DNA from: Lineus longissimus
Taxonomy: Eukaryota; Nemertea; Pilidiophora; Heteronemertea; Lineidae
DNA length: 64,000 nt
Direction of reading: 5' to 3'
NCBI RefSeq assembly: GCF_910592395.1
Contig: NC_088309.1
Span: 25,608,599 to 25,672,598, forward strand
Below are positions 12,973 through 49,348 of the stretch, one piece after another; within the stretch, counting starts at the first letter, position 1, and each line of letters opens with the position of its first letter. The notes under the pieces are model-generated. The model saw only the letters and a list, made by a program, of their open reading frames with translations, had not been told where the DNA came from and ran no database searches. The translations under genes and the position numbers were made by a program.

Positions 12973-15900
12973 AACGACAGAAGCACGGACTCGCTTTTAG
13001 ACTGAATCAAGACTACCTTCCACTAAGATTTAAAGAAAAATTGAAATAATGTTGGAGGGTCCTTGACCACGTGGACTGTCATGGCCTTCGGTGGTTAGCG
13101 CCTCGTATCACTTGGCTGAAGCCATAATAAACGAAACCTTCCCAGGAAGACTTGTGTTTTCATTAGGTTTGCGTCCATTACCAGCAAACTCATTCCTCAA
13201 AGCATCTACCGCAACCTATTCTCGGAGATTCCTTTATCGATTTGTGGTCACAAATGGTAAGGCTTCCACAAGCTTATTGACATTTCCCCACGGCTACGGA
13301 GAGACAGGCCGAGATAGGGAGAGCGCGGGGCTTGGGCGTCAAGAACGCTTGCTGAATGAATGTAGTTGACTTTTGCAATGCCGTGTGATAGGGCGACTCC
13401 AACCTACTTTTGACGGTTAAAACCTTTGAATGTTTCCCGTATATCGCAGTCCAATCAAGGCAATCCAACACACGGAGGTGGCGTCCATGCTCCACGCCCA
13501 TCATCATGGTAAATCCGCCGTCAGCTTCTCCGTGCTTAGTCCTTCTGCTCATTCTACAGTGGTATTCGACTACGAAGACCTATACACACCCCAGGCAGTG
13601 GAGTCAGTTGATCTGAGAGGACATTGAGTAGGACCAACAGCTAAATGATGGACGGAACAGTTGCAGAATTCCAACCATGTCAAAGTTAGTCGTGGATACC
13701 AGCAGTTTTGAACTGACTCCTACCACTGGATACCTCTGATTCTGAAGGCGATAGCTGCAATTCAATGAGGCCAAAGAAGAGCTGCCACTTCACACTCTTC
13801 ACTTATCTTCCGTGAAGTGTTGAACATCTCGAGTGATCTTGAATATCCGATTCATTAAATCTGAGAGTCATGCCAGAAGGCTCCTGTAGATTCTACATCT
13901 CAATGCAGAACAAGGCGTATTTGGTGTTCTACCAGATCCGGTTCAATTCTTTTGATCGTCTCTATTCACCGGAGGTTGGGGATCATGCAGAGACCTTTCC
14001 CAAAATATGAGCAAGCAGAAATGATAAAGCAGACTTAGGCCTATATTACCATCCGTTTCAACGAGGGATCGGAATGCGCGAGAACCTTAACCGTATGACC
14101 TTTTGAATTTCAAGGTGAATTTCCGTGCATCTCAAACTGTGCCGCAAAGAGTAGGCCTTGATGCAGTTCAGCTTTAAGCTTTATCGGAACAGGCTATTAC
14201 TTGGTCACAGCAATATAATTCGACTTACAGTTATACATGTACAGTACGACTCTACCTAATTGTATATATGCATTTTTGTCAGATTTTCTTCAGTTTTGTC
14301 ACTCAGTGATTGCCCCAAGGCAAGAACGACTTGTTCTTCGCAGTGTGAATACGAAAACCAAAAGAATTGCCTTGAATTCTTGCAAGTTTTCCTGGCCCGT
14401 GGCATTGACATTATGTTCAATTCATTACTGGCAAAGGGCCATTTCCTCAGCTCGGCATCCAGCTGGTTTTACAAGCATTTTCAAACCGTTTGACCAAAGG
14501 GTTGTGTAAAGTGTATACTAATTGACACACTTCTTCTACCTAAACGCTGTGTGCCAAGTGGACACATGCATGTACTACACGTTTACTTCAATTCTCCATA
14601 TTCGACCATATTCTGAATACAAAACGACGAAATTTAAACACATCCCGTAAACCAGTGGTTTTCAATCAATACCGAAATCATGCTGTAGAGTCACATAAGA
14701 AGTAACAATATGCCAACTATTCGAGCACCGTTCAGAGGACGCGGCAACATTCATGGCATCCGTTCTGCCCCAAGGCGTGGTGAAAACAACGAACATCTTT
14801 GAACGATGAAAGAACACTCATGGCGAAGTCTTCTTCTGCCAGGCTCTATCTATAACGATAACGTTACCATAACGTTAAACCTTTAGATCGAATTGAGCTT
14901 TTTCCAAGCTGATTAATTAGCAATACTCCGACCGACCCACCGAGCTAATTCATCATCTCGATGAAAATGGTAAGGTTATGTAAAGATACACCACTTCATT
15001 TAATAGTCGGCTAGATGAAATCAGGTAGATAAAAAACATTCTCCTCGCGCATGACCAGGCGCTAGAATCGTTCCGCCCGTGCTTGCATTTGCCGCCAGGA
15101 CTGAGACTCGGCCATATTGTAAGTTTCAATCATAGTAAGAACAAAGCATGACATTTTGGTTGAAATTTTGGCAGAACACAAAGTCTTTTTTGAGAATGTT
15201 CTATTCGCGTGGCGAGAACGTCTGAGGATACTATAATGGCTGCCATCAAGTACGACATGGATGATCTTCAGACGTCACTATACATTCTGAACCACCAGAG
15301 GTTCTCCGCTACCTCCCCTTGTTGGTGTAACAGAGTCCGGGTCGGCGGAGTGGATCCAAAGCTTGAGGGGCAAGATGTTACAACACGGAGGAAGAGAGAC
15401 TTGCTTGAATACGTTGCCTGCGTGGAGAATGGTAGATACTTTGTATAAAAACAGGTGGTAAACTTCAAGCAGGTGTCAAGCCTCAGGAGAATCCCTTCAA
15501 GCGGGTTTCGCACTCCTTTCTCAGAGGTGGCAACTCAATGAGGAGAATCGTGCAAACTTCCCGCTATCCCGATCTGCAGGAATGAATTTATTGGTAACAG
15601 CACTTTGAGTCCATAATCCACGAGCTACCTGCGATACTGCCAGTCTTTCGTCTTTCTACAGACTTCTATTTGTCTACTAATTAAGATGGGAAAAATCAGG
15701 AGCTTGTGAGTACGGGTACAGTGTACATGTTTTATTTGGCAAATTGTACCTCGGTATTGGTTGGTCAACGTCAAGGATGAACAGTTGTCTAATGTATCAT
15801 TTAGTTGATCTAGCGTGCAACTGCATTTGCAACATTTGCGACACTTCAAATCAAGGAAGGAACTTGAAGAAGCGCATCTGTTGGCACGCGTAGGCATGAT

Positions 15901-16151
15901 GGAGCATGGTTCAAGCGACCGCGAGTCCGATTTCCGTCAGTTGGAGTCTCTTCAGGCATGGTGGTGCACCGATGAACTTCGACTGTACCACTCTGTCGAC
16001 CTTAGCAGAATTATATACTTCCGACCGTTTGCCGTTGGATGTCTGATACGATGCCAAGTATCAAGAGAACGGGCCTGCTGTCCACAAGAAGCTTGTTGGT
16101 GTTGATGCGGCAACGCACCAGTCGTAAATCCCGTTCACCAATAATTCTCAC

Positions 16152-16325
16152 CTGCTCACCACACACATTTCTACCATGGAGCCGAGAGGTGGATGTTCCA
16201 GGTTGATTGCAGTGAGAAAGGAAGCTGTTGGAGCTATCCTTGTAGTAACACCATGAGTCAGCAATCAGTCTCACCGTTGGCGATGGCAAATTGAATATCT
16301 TCACATGAGACGTGTCACCTGCATG
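16152..16325 (-). CDS. Possible internal exon, cysteine-containing, unknown family
   Basis: On the minus strand a pyrimidine-rich acceptor (CTTCCTCTTCAG) precedes 58 open codons that end at a GTGAGA donor. The peptide (...HVKIFNLPSPTVRLIADSW..., then ...SRLHGRNVCGEQ) has three cysteines and a composition loosely like an extracellular beta-sandwich such as CUB. I cannot assign a family. The frame stays open through the donor for another ~40 codons. No neighbouring exons were found, so this is a weak call. Confidence 0.22.
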
Positions 16326-18908
16326 CTGAAGAGGAAGCAATATGCTAACTGGATGAACGTATCCAGAGAAATGTGCGTATACATGTAGAGCATTCTGTAT
16401 CACAGGCTAACATACCTTGAATACGTTAGCCCGCTTGGTTTGTTGCCATGGATAGAACGTGATCGGAATCTTACTTTAACCAAGGATATGTCAACGTCAA
16501 CGTTTCCATGGTGGAGAAGCGTACAAAGTTATTTTGCGTAAATAAAAAAGATCCATCCTTCTTACTACCTTCATATTTTGATTGTCCGACGCCCGCGTTG
16601 TCAGTTAATTTGGCGACAGACCCGGCGGACAAAAAAATTTATATTGGAATGGTCCAGCCTCCGCAACACTGTAAAAATGTATATATATAGCTTTGTACGC
16701 ATGACTGGGGTTTTACAGCGTAATGACCGCGGTTAACAGCGGTATCGTTGGAATACTCCTAGAATAACGACGTTGCTAGATTCTTCAAAGAACAGTCCCG
16801 TTGGCCCCACGAATTTGTTTTATGGAGGACTCTCATAATAAACTGCGACCATCACGGCCGTGTCTTGCAGCCTGTACAAACGGATCCGCATAGCTCGTTT
16901 TCGCAGAAGCACTCACTGCGTGTACTATATCGATCTATAGTTATTTTACTAGATTTCGCTGCATCGTTGTCATTGTCACATCGCAGATTGATGCATGCTT
17001 CCAAGGGCTAAAATTATCGACCGAAATCGCTGGTCTCGATGTTCATTTAATTGGATCAGGATTGGCGGTCCGATTGGCGGTTATCATCGCCAAAGCAGAC
17101 GATCTCGCTGTCTCTCTAGTTTACGCGGCGGCTCATAATCAGTGGCACAGAGCCTCGGCGAGTGGCGAACCGACTCGGTGGTGAAACAGTGACTTGTCAG
17201 TTCCCTTTCCTGTTTTAACACTGAAGTCAAACCGATCGAAATCATATAGTCCACCAGCCCAAAAAACATCTTGATGAGGAGGCATACTGCCACTGATTGG
17301 GTAAATGAATGATCTGCAGGCTACCGAGGGGAAGTTTCCTTATACACAATAGGAGGGTCCAGAAAGTTACGCGAAGCTGATCACTTTATAAACCTCTCTA
17401 TTGTCAGACAATCACCAAAGAGCGACTGGTCAAATTGACAGCTCAGCGAGTTGTTTATTGTTAAACTTATGCCTACTTTCTTCATCACACCTTTCATCTG
17501 CAGCAACCCAGCGCGTAACATCTTATTTATAGAGCAGGAGAATCAGACCCGTTGACAGATCAGAAACATGCTGCCTTTCCGAGCACATTTCTAAACACCA
17601 CCTTCCTTCATTGGCCCATGAAGTATACTGGATGACTGGTACTTGCTTTCCACTTCATACGATGGTGTCATAAATCACAGCCAGGGAAGAAGCAGTGGCC
17701 ATGAACCATTTTCAGGTCGTGAAGTTCGGCATTTCGGGATATATCCATATCCACTGAGAATCAGTCGTTCCAGTCGATCAACCAAACCAGATTTTCAACA
17801 TGAGGACGTCATGTCGAAGAAAAGCGTTGCTGTGCAGTAATAGGCCTACCCATCTTAACGTGTTCCATCACATTCGTACATTTCATCGAAATTTGCCTCA
17901 TCATCTTGACAATTACTAATAAATAATCACTGATGAGAACAGGTGCAGGATGACTAGCTTCAGATAGCATGATCTTTCACCGCCATCCAATAAACGGACA
18001 GATTTAGGCGAAGGGGAATTCAAGATCCGACGACGGCCCAAAAGGTACACTCCTGCGCTGCACTCAACTATCATCACATGGTCTTAAGCATTTTCAAGGT
18101 TTTCTTCCACAGTCATTACTATTTGGCCGGGCTCAGGGGGAGGGCGCAGGGACTTTCTATGGAGCTACTGTCATTCTAGGTCCATGTCCACACTGCAACA
18201 TCTATATCACATCAGATTGGGCCCCAACGTGATGCTTAGTCTTTGATCTTCACAGTCTGAACCTCGAGACCGCGGCGGATCAAGGCTTCCAAAATGCATA
18301 ACGCTCTGCTGAAGGGGTGAAAATTCAGCGGTTCAGCTTTAAACGCCTTTTCCCAAAGTCTGCACAACAAAGACTCGGGATTAAATCCGGAGCAATTAAA
18401 CTTTGCCAACTAAAAATCTTCACTGCTGAGCTCCTTTCAAACCCAGCAAGTTTCTATTGAATTTATTGAACATGGTTTTTATACCCCACAAGGAATCAAA
18501 GCGGCCTATTCAAGCCACCACCAATCGAAAAGAAATTGAAATCTTTTCGAATGTAAATTTTTCTTCACAATATTATTCTGGTTTGAGCGTACTGCCGATT
18601 TATACGGAATTGACCAGGGGCTCTGACAATGGAGGGTTTAATTACAGTTGGTAACAAGAAGAGGGATTATTTTTGTTCCATGCCACACGTTAGATTATGT
18701 AAATTGACCCAGACCATGCTGACCACACGATCATAACAGTCCGACCTTTGCTCACGGATCGAGTCATCGTGGGAGCAAGTGTGTAGTCAGCCTGGTGTTT
18801 CAATGTGAAGGTGTTCCCCAGAAATGAGGGGTGACACCAAAGATTATCGCGGGCCATTCAATTATCGTGGCGCCGTCTACTAACCAATGAATTAACTAAA
18901 TCGGAGTA

Positions 18909-19124
18909 CTGTAACCCAGAAATATTTTGCGGCAGCTTTTTTTGGCAAGAAATCTGTTTTCCCCGCAAAATAACGATTTGGCGCGTTTTAATTTTGCGGA
19001 ACTACGGGATCTGTGATGCATGATAAATGGATGAAGTTACATTTGCGCTTGTTAATTTTGCGGACCAGGTCGGACCGCAAAAAACGCAAAATGAAAAGCT
19101 ACACAAAATTTTCCTGGGTTACAG
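18909..19124. mobile_element. TA-flanked MITE, 216 bp
   Basis: The element begins CTGTAACCCAG and ends CTGGGTTACAG. These are perfect 11-bp inverted termini, flanked on both sides by TA (18907-18908 and 19125-19126), the duplication expected of Tc1/mariner-type insertion. Homology continues inward (AAATATTTTG versus the complement of CAAAATTTT). The inside is AT-rich with repeated TTTTGCGG motifs and has no coding capacity. Confidence 0.75.
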
Positions 19125-19611
19125 TATGCTCAAGGGATAAATATCTTGTGTATTGGCAAACCCCGACACAAACATAGTGTGTGGGTGTGCGGGTGCGTAG
19201 GTGGGGATGGGGGGTTACGTCTCACCGGCTATTTCAGGATCAAGGTTCTCAAACGACATCACTGATATACATTGTATATTACAACACATACTCGACACTG
19301 TGTTTGATGCTGTAATGTGTAAAAATCCTTGAGCGGACCCCCCCCTCATAACAGTGAGCAGAGCCGGCCCGAGAGCGGATGTTCGCGACGTCTGTGGATG
19401 CAGAACTGGAAGTATATCAAACGCGTACACTGCTGAAGATAATTTACGTTGGGTTCAAGCGATGCCACCTGGTTATATATGAAACAAAACCAGGAGGCGT
19501 CGATTACGATTTTAAATATTCCCGCCAAAATAACTCCTATTTCAGCGCTTGACGCGTACTGTAGATGGCGCTTCAGTTTATAAAACACTTGCGCGTCAGC
19601 CATTTCCAACG

Positions 19612-19693
19612 GTTGTCGTGGCCGAGTGGTTAAGGCGATGGACTAGAAATCCATTGGGGTCTCCCCGCGCAGGTTCGAATCCTGCCGACAACG
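19612..19693 (+). tRNA. tRNA-Ser-AGA: tRNA-Ser (anticodon AGA)
   Basis: This 82-nt sequence folds as a class II tRNA. The acceptor is GTTGTCG paired with CGACAAC, with discriminator G. The D arm has an A box (TGGCCGAGTGGTTAAGG). The anticodon loop CTAGAAA gives AGA, the variable arm is long (GGGGTCTCCCC), and the T arm has a perfect B box (GGTTCGAATCC). There is no intron. A TTTT tract at 19699-19702 is the RNA polymerase III terminator. Everything essential is intact, so it should be a working serine tRNA reading UCU and, through inosine, UCC and UCA. Confidence 0.97.
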
Positions 19694-21698
19694 TAATGTT
19701 TTCCTTTTCTTAAAGGAATGCTGTGGACTGATCTTTTTATTTTTTTCTGTTTTTAATTTGTGTTCATTATGCAGATGTTGCGTTTTAAGGCTATTGAAAA
19801 CGTCTGCGCATTTTAATAATGGAGCAATTATGTGCTAAACATGTTGGATTTTGTTGCAACAACCAGACCTGATGAGATTGCAGATACTGTCACAACCAGA
19901 CCTTGAGCCAAGGGCAGCACGAGCAGATCCACAGCTTATATAGGTGAGGAATCTGTAAGCACTTCTGCCAAGAAATTTAAAGGGGAAGTCATCAATATAA
20001 TATTGTGGGGCAGTTATGGATTGACAGGGAGTACCAAGGACGGGACACTTTCTGTCCTGTCCTGTAGTAGATTGGCTGGGAGATTTCGGCACACTCTTGA
20101 CGCTAGGGCCTACCATGCCAAGTTTGGGGTCGGTTTATCCTATTGCATTTCGAAAACAAATGCCAGGGTAAGAAATTAATGAGAGAAGACCATGTACTAT
20201 CTTGTGTTTGTTTTATTATTTTCATGTATGTACAATTCATTCCTAATGAGACTCATCATCATACTACAGAGACTGCTGTAGAGTAAAAATGGTGCCCAGG
20301 AAGTGGTATGGTCCACATCAGTAGACAGAGACCAAGGGAACTTCAAATGTGGAGTTACTAAGGCAATATTCATGAAAGGGTTTCAGCTGGCAGTTTACGG
20401 ATGGTGTACAAACAAGTCATGTGTTGAGGCCGGTACCTCACATTCTCTCGGCATTCAACACAAGGACACAGAAACACCTTTTCAGCTCAACACTCCCATG
20501 AATTTGTCCCGTTATCAAGATTAAGGTAAACCAACAGTACCCACACTGTGCAATACCTACAGGGTGGCACCATAAAAATGTCAAATTTCTTACTTTTGTG
20601 ACATTTTCATAGAGCTACCTTGTATAGGGATTTCATTTCTACATTGACTTGAGATGATGATGCAAAAAAGTGCCCAGCTTTAAGGAAAAACATGCTGATG
20701 ACATGCCGCCTGTCTATCCTTCTTTGCATCAAGGGTTGAATATTCCAGTAGCAACACTGAATCAAAGAAGAAATGTTAGGTAATGCACAGGTCCTGTACA
20801 GTCAGGATATTTTGTTTAAATCCCATTTAAATTTATCACCAATATTCCACTGGACAGCGCTTGACGACAAAGGAAAAAATATCACAAAAATACATGAATG
20901 TACAAATATGGTTATGACATTTGTGATGATCTCGAAGGGGGGGGGGGTAGAGTGTCATTGCAATACAAAGACGAAGTCACTGTTTTTCCAAATTTCTTTT
21001 CACTCCAGTTTATCACTGCCTTGATTAGTCACAAGTCAGAACGCATTTGACTGAGGGAGAGCACCTGGCCCTTAATGAAATTTCATGGTCAAATTCTTTT
21101 TAAAATGTTAAGATATCGTGGAAAAGGGGGGGGGGGCTGGGCTGGGGGAGCTGCCTCTTGGATCCACATCATCTGATACCTCAATGCACCAACACATAGC
21201 TATCAAACTCTCATACACAACAACCCATGATGAGTTCTATTGAGATGACACACTACAGCACCCGCGATAACCGTCCCAGGTGGACAGCAAGAGAACAGAG
21301 AGATCAATATGGTTCTGTACATCCAATTACACAACATGATTTAGATACCTTTTTTAAAGAGCCTCATTTATGATTATCGTAAAAATTGAATTGAATTACA
21401 ACCATTTCTTGCCTGAAATGTTAACCCATTTCAAAAGCAGGATTCCTTACAAAACTCCCCATGTCGCTGGGGCTTTACAACCGATATAAAAATGAAATAC
21501 ATTGGAAGCAACTGAACCAGCTACAATGTAGAATATGTACACATCATCACATACAGAGAAATGTCTTAAAACATAAACTGCCTGACACGCCTTTTTTGTG
21601 ATAATCTAATTCTCTCAGCGATCACACATTAATTTAGATCAAGCTTACTGGTACTGCCTCTAAGCTTAGATTGTAGAATATCGGTAAAGCTCTTTGAA

Positions 21699-21929
21699 AA
21701 TATGTGACCCGCTCTACCAAAACTAGGCGCTTGTCGCATCTGAACTTGACAGGTTGATACGGACTTGTTGTTCATTTCCCTATTGTAGACCTTTTGTGAA
21801 ATCTGACCAAATCAGTTTGTAATAGATTTCACAAAAGGTCTACAATAGGGAAATGAACAACAAGTCTGTATCAACCTGTCGAGTTCAGATGCGACAAGCG
21901 CCTAGTTTTGGTAGAGCGAGTCACATATT
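21699..21929. repeat. Long near-perfect hairpin, 106-bp arms
   Basis: The arms 21699-21804 and 21824-21929 are reverse complements with only about 3 differences in 106 positions, around a 19-nt loop. In a plus-strand transcript two of the three differences would be G:U pairs. It could be a young foldback transposon or a template for structured double-stranded RNA. No open frame lies inside, and I could not define a target-site duplication. Confidence 0.9.
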
Positions 21930-23508
21930 AGAATTGATTTCATAGATGTTCTTCTTAGGGAAATGAGACGGACACCAAGTGAGACGGTTTAAAGCTTAGC
22001 CTGTATAAATGCGGCACAAATGGGAAGAGATGAAGAATGTAAGGTGAGGACAATGACATTTGAATTTCATGCAAGAAATATGACAAATTAATGAGACAAA
22101 ATACCCTTTTCATAAAAAAATGAACCTTCTGAATATTCCATTTCTGTGCAGCATAACAAAGACCAGAGCAGGTTCATAAAAAAGATTTTACTTCCGAATC
22201 ACAGAATTACGACACAAATACGACTTAATCGGCAACTATTTTTGGGTTGTAAATAATAATTCAGTAGCACGTAACTAGATTGTAAATACTGTAATATTAT
22301 CTCTTGAAACGTCCATAAATCACTAGCACAACTTTTCTAAATAATTACTCAATGTTACAGCTCTCAAGTGAAAGAAGTTAAATTCAATTGTGGCCAAGTC
22401 GCTTTTTACCGGGTCAACGGAATTGAACCAGCCAGTCTGAAGTTTAAGTTACAAAAATAATTCTGTGGACACAGAAAATGAACTGATAAAACAATGAATG
22501 TTGTTCTACAACAGTTACGACTAAACCTGTGCATGGTTTATGCATGAAAATTCTGATATGTACTCAAATTGAAACAAGGGCGACTTAAGAATTCATCATT
22601 TTCACACCATGAATGACTATGCAAGAAACCAAATACATGTTTTCAATATCAGTTCAAGCCTCGTCTAGAAGGTCAAATGATTTGCATGGTAAAAGGATAT
22701 TCAACGACTTTTACATGTGAAAATGCATTCATTCAAAAATTGCACATTTGGGAATGATAGATGGATTTAGAAAAATATCAGGACACCATACTCAATTTCA
22801 TGAGCAATCAAAAAGCAAGTCATCGCACACTAGAACATGTATTTAGTCTTTGAACTACTCGAGCTGTTTACCAGAGTAGCACAATTCATAGGTACACAAC
22901 GTCAAACTATAGTGTAACTGTGACATTTTTGGTATTGTGCTAATACAATTTTACCTCTGGACTGAATGGAAATGTCAGCAGAAACAGCACAAGTTTGAGA
23001 AAGCCTTAACACCAGCGAGACATCAGAGGTACATGTACATGTAGTTCAGAGGCAAGAAGTTCCTTTGACACACTGATTCACCTCACAGACCAAGGATGAA
23101 ACATCAAAGATGCCTTCAAAGAGCATCTTCTCCGATGTGGGAGTCAAAGTTAAACCTGAAAGCAAAGCTTGGCTCTATTACAAAATATACATACTCGAGT
23201 GTGAATATTTACATCTTGTCTCAAGAACATGATGGAACTCGCCACCATCACACACACCTCCTAAATACTGCTCAGTACCACAAGGTTGGCACCTTTAGTC
23301 TCCAACAGTACACACCCTATATGATTGCAAATTGCCTTAACCTATGAAGCGGAATCGACAAGTCAATCAATGTAATATATTCAACTCGGTGTCCAGAATT
23401 TCGTTTCTCTAGATCATCTTCAGCAGTTTAATCCCTTAGTTCTCTTCATAATGAAGTATTTCACATTCTGCTATGATAATCATAGCACACTCTCATAATG
23501 TTTCGATG

Positions 23509-23514
23509 TTTATT
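23509..23514 (-). terminator. Possible CHD1 poly(A) signal
   Basis: TTTATT on the plus strand is AATAAA on the CHD1 strand, about 690 nt past the CHD1 stop codon. It is the first canonical signal I noticed. Another lies at 20212-20217. Use is unproven. Confidence 0.3.
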
Positions 23515-24204
23515 ACGAGACACACTCTAACATACAAGCAAGTTCTCATCCAAACTTCTGACTTTGTGATCCAAGTTACGAACACTCATGGTACCTTGGC
23601 AGCATGGTACACCGATCACACAACATTTGATAGCTTTAGACTTCCAGTCAACATAGTTTCACCGAGTCTTTAAGTTAATGATCTTCTGCTGTCACTAATC
23701 TCAGGCTCCACAATTTCTCTTTCATATTCAGCCCTCAATACTGGCCATCTCTGGATACCAACAACTGCAGAGTATGGAATGAATCATAACTCTTAGCACT
23801 ATTCATCCACAACTCTTCACATCATCAGATAGAACATGTCTTAGTGATGTTCACATGTTAATATCAAACTGACTCGGAACTCTGAACTTTAACATTTCAC
23901 ACAGGCAGAATCCTCAACTTGAGAACCAATCACCAACCAATTCCAAGCCCTTGTAAATTGATCATCTCCAGGAAACTCCTATGACTGACGGTTACTGCCC
24001 GCTGCAACTCTAAATCTGGACATTCCTGCGAAACTCCAGGCTAAAGCAGGACGCAGGCAGCCATATTCCACGAGCCCAACAGCACTGAACCACGGCCAGA
24101 ACAGGCCTGACATTCAAGCCGGAGGACATTCCAAGATGTATGGTCAAATCAGCACCACTGCTGACCTAATTATGAATACTTCACAGTCGACAGGACAACT
24201 GGTG

Positions 24205-47759
<23,555 letters not shown>

Positions 47760-47850
47760 TCTGGAAGTGGCATAATGCGGCAACGCGATTTCCCAGGTGC
47801 CGATTACGCATGCGTCCTACAATTTTCCGGCCTTTTTATTTCCAGTAAAA
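47760..47850 (-). promoter_or_regulatory. CHD1 5' UTR and promoter-proximal region
   Basis: Just upstream of the CHD1 ATG lie ACGCATGCGT (47806-47815), a palindrome resembling an NRF1 site, and a CCGGAAA ETS-like site on the minus strand near 47824-47830. There is no TATA box. This is the composition of a housekeeping promoter, but start sites cannot be placed from sequence. Confidence 0.4.
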
Positions 47851-49348
47851 GGCACTATTCCCACCAATGCAGTCTACAATAAAAGAAAGCACGTCTAATT
47901 TGAAGATTAAGGAATCGAAAAATTGAAATTTGATTGGCAAATGGCATGCATAACATCAGATGCAAACGAAGAACTTTCAGATGTCAACACGACAACATGC
48001 AACTCGTTTTTTTGGAAAACGGAGGTTGTCTTGCCGCGATATTCTCCAAGATCACAACCGTTCTCTTCGCTAGAACTCAAAATTAAGAAATTTAATGGTT
48101 TCTACATATATAATCGAATTGATTACATACGAATATGATGACTATTTACTCTTCAACGAAGTGCTATCCTCGGCAAAATGTGGCAGACCTTCAAAGAGAA
48201 ATGTTCAATAAATATGGCCGCCATATTTCTTTATTCCCAAATTTGAGAATGTGGAATTGTGGGATAGCTTAGCTTCTCCCCTTCTCAAAAAATGTATCAT
48301 TTTGTTCATATCAGATGCATAAAGCATTCGTTTCAGTTGTCATTAGTTGCCTTATACTTTATTCTGCGGTTTGAACTCTTTATTAAGCCGTGAGTTGCGC
48401 CTGAAAAGAAGAAATAGCCTGCTTTTGGTCGGGTTGCAGGTGGGTGGCTGTAAAATGTTAACGGGACAGACTACACTGCGTTATCTGGTATGAGTGCGCG
48501 TTATCTGGTTATTATTTTAAAAAGCTTTGAGTATAACCAACCTAACGTCAATCAAAATTACTAAAAAAGTAACTAGTTGTTCTATGTACATCATTGTCAT
48601 GGGGATGCAAAAAAACAGATGACACTTTAGAAAGTAAAAGAGAAAATACATATTTATTAGAGAGGTTCCGAGTTCATAAAGTGTGGGAACATCCGTAGGA
48701 ATGCCATCCTGGCACCAGTTGTCTTCAATATACTCCGCCTCTTTGTTTACGACATTAGGAGTAAAAAAGCCTGATCTCAGGATGTTGGAATGCGGGTAAC
48801 TTGTGTGGTGTGTGTGTGTGGGGGGGGGGCACTATAGTCCAAAGATGGCTTTGGTTTTCTTGGCTTATCAAAAAAAATAACAAAGTTCCAGGAGACAGTA
48901 AAAGATAATTCATGGCAAATGGCAGATGTCAGCATTGGCTGAGACCAAGGAACAATCACAACAGTGTAAATTTATAGGTTATAGTTTTTACATAATAGCA
49001 CTTTATCACAGCTGTAATAACATGTATATGCTATATGTTCATTATCTTGTTATACGTGTATCCGTTGATAGCGTTTTACAATCAAATAAACCCCGGGGCG
49101 ATGTTGGCAAGGGTCCAAAAGGTCCATTATATCGTTGCTCTTGCACTTGTCACATGTTTGCAATAGCCATTCATGAATGTAAACTGTGATTAGGCGGAGC
49201 ATTGCTTGTTACAGAGGTGAATACTGGCTTAAGTTGGTGAAGCTCGTGATCAGGCTATCCCTTCCCATGCAGAACATCCTTTTGAGACTCTCCCGAGCGA
49301 TCCGTGGAGGACCACGCGAATGAGGAGGCTATAGCAAGCGGTAATATA
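47851..49348. other. Intergenic region between divergent CHD1 and ankyrin/SOCS genes
   Basis: The two start codons are 1.6 kb apart and face away from each other, so this stretch must hold both promoters, possibly shared. It has GT/G-rich low complexity near 48808-48830 and the palindrome at 48210-48228. No coding exon was recognised before the ATG at 49349. Confidence 0.6.
48210..48228. promoter_or_regulatory. Perfect palindrome with CArG/YY1-like halves
   Basis: AAATATGG-CCG-CCATATTT is an exact inverted repeat with a 3-bp centre. Each half resembles half of an SRF CArG box, and GCCATATT resembles a YY1 site. It lies about 450 bp upstream of the CHD1 start, in the divergent intergenic region. 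Confidence 0.35.

Larger units (their letters stand above)
9190..19611. other. RGM 3' flank and gene-poor intergenic DNA
   Basis: Apart from the entries listed inside it (two inverted repeats, possible poly(A) signals, one weak exon, one TA-flanked element), I found no gene in this 10.4-kb stretch. Reading frames of 60-130 codons occur on both strands but overlap each other and lack family motifs. Part of 13.0-17.3 kb is richer in CpG and could hold a promoter or 5' exon that I cannot define. Confidence 0.5.
19694..24204. other. CHD1 3' flank and intergenic DNA
   Basis: No coding gene is supported here. The right part, nearest 24204, should include the CHD1 3' untranslated region on the minus strand. 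The stretch also has poly-G runs near 20938 and 21126 and the long hairpin at 21699-21929. Short plus-strand frames near 20303, 20773 and 23096 have no family motifs. Confidence 0.5.

Noticed and set aside
13076-13130. tRNA-like stretch with GGTGGTTAGCGCCTCG
   Set aside because: It resembles an A box only. No B box or acceptor pairing was found downstream.
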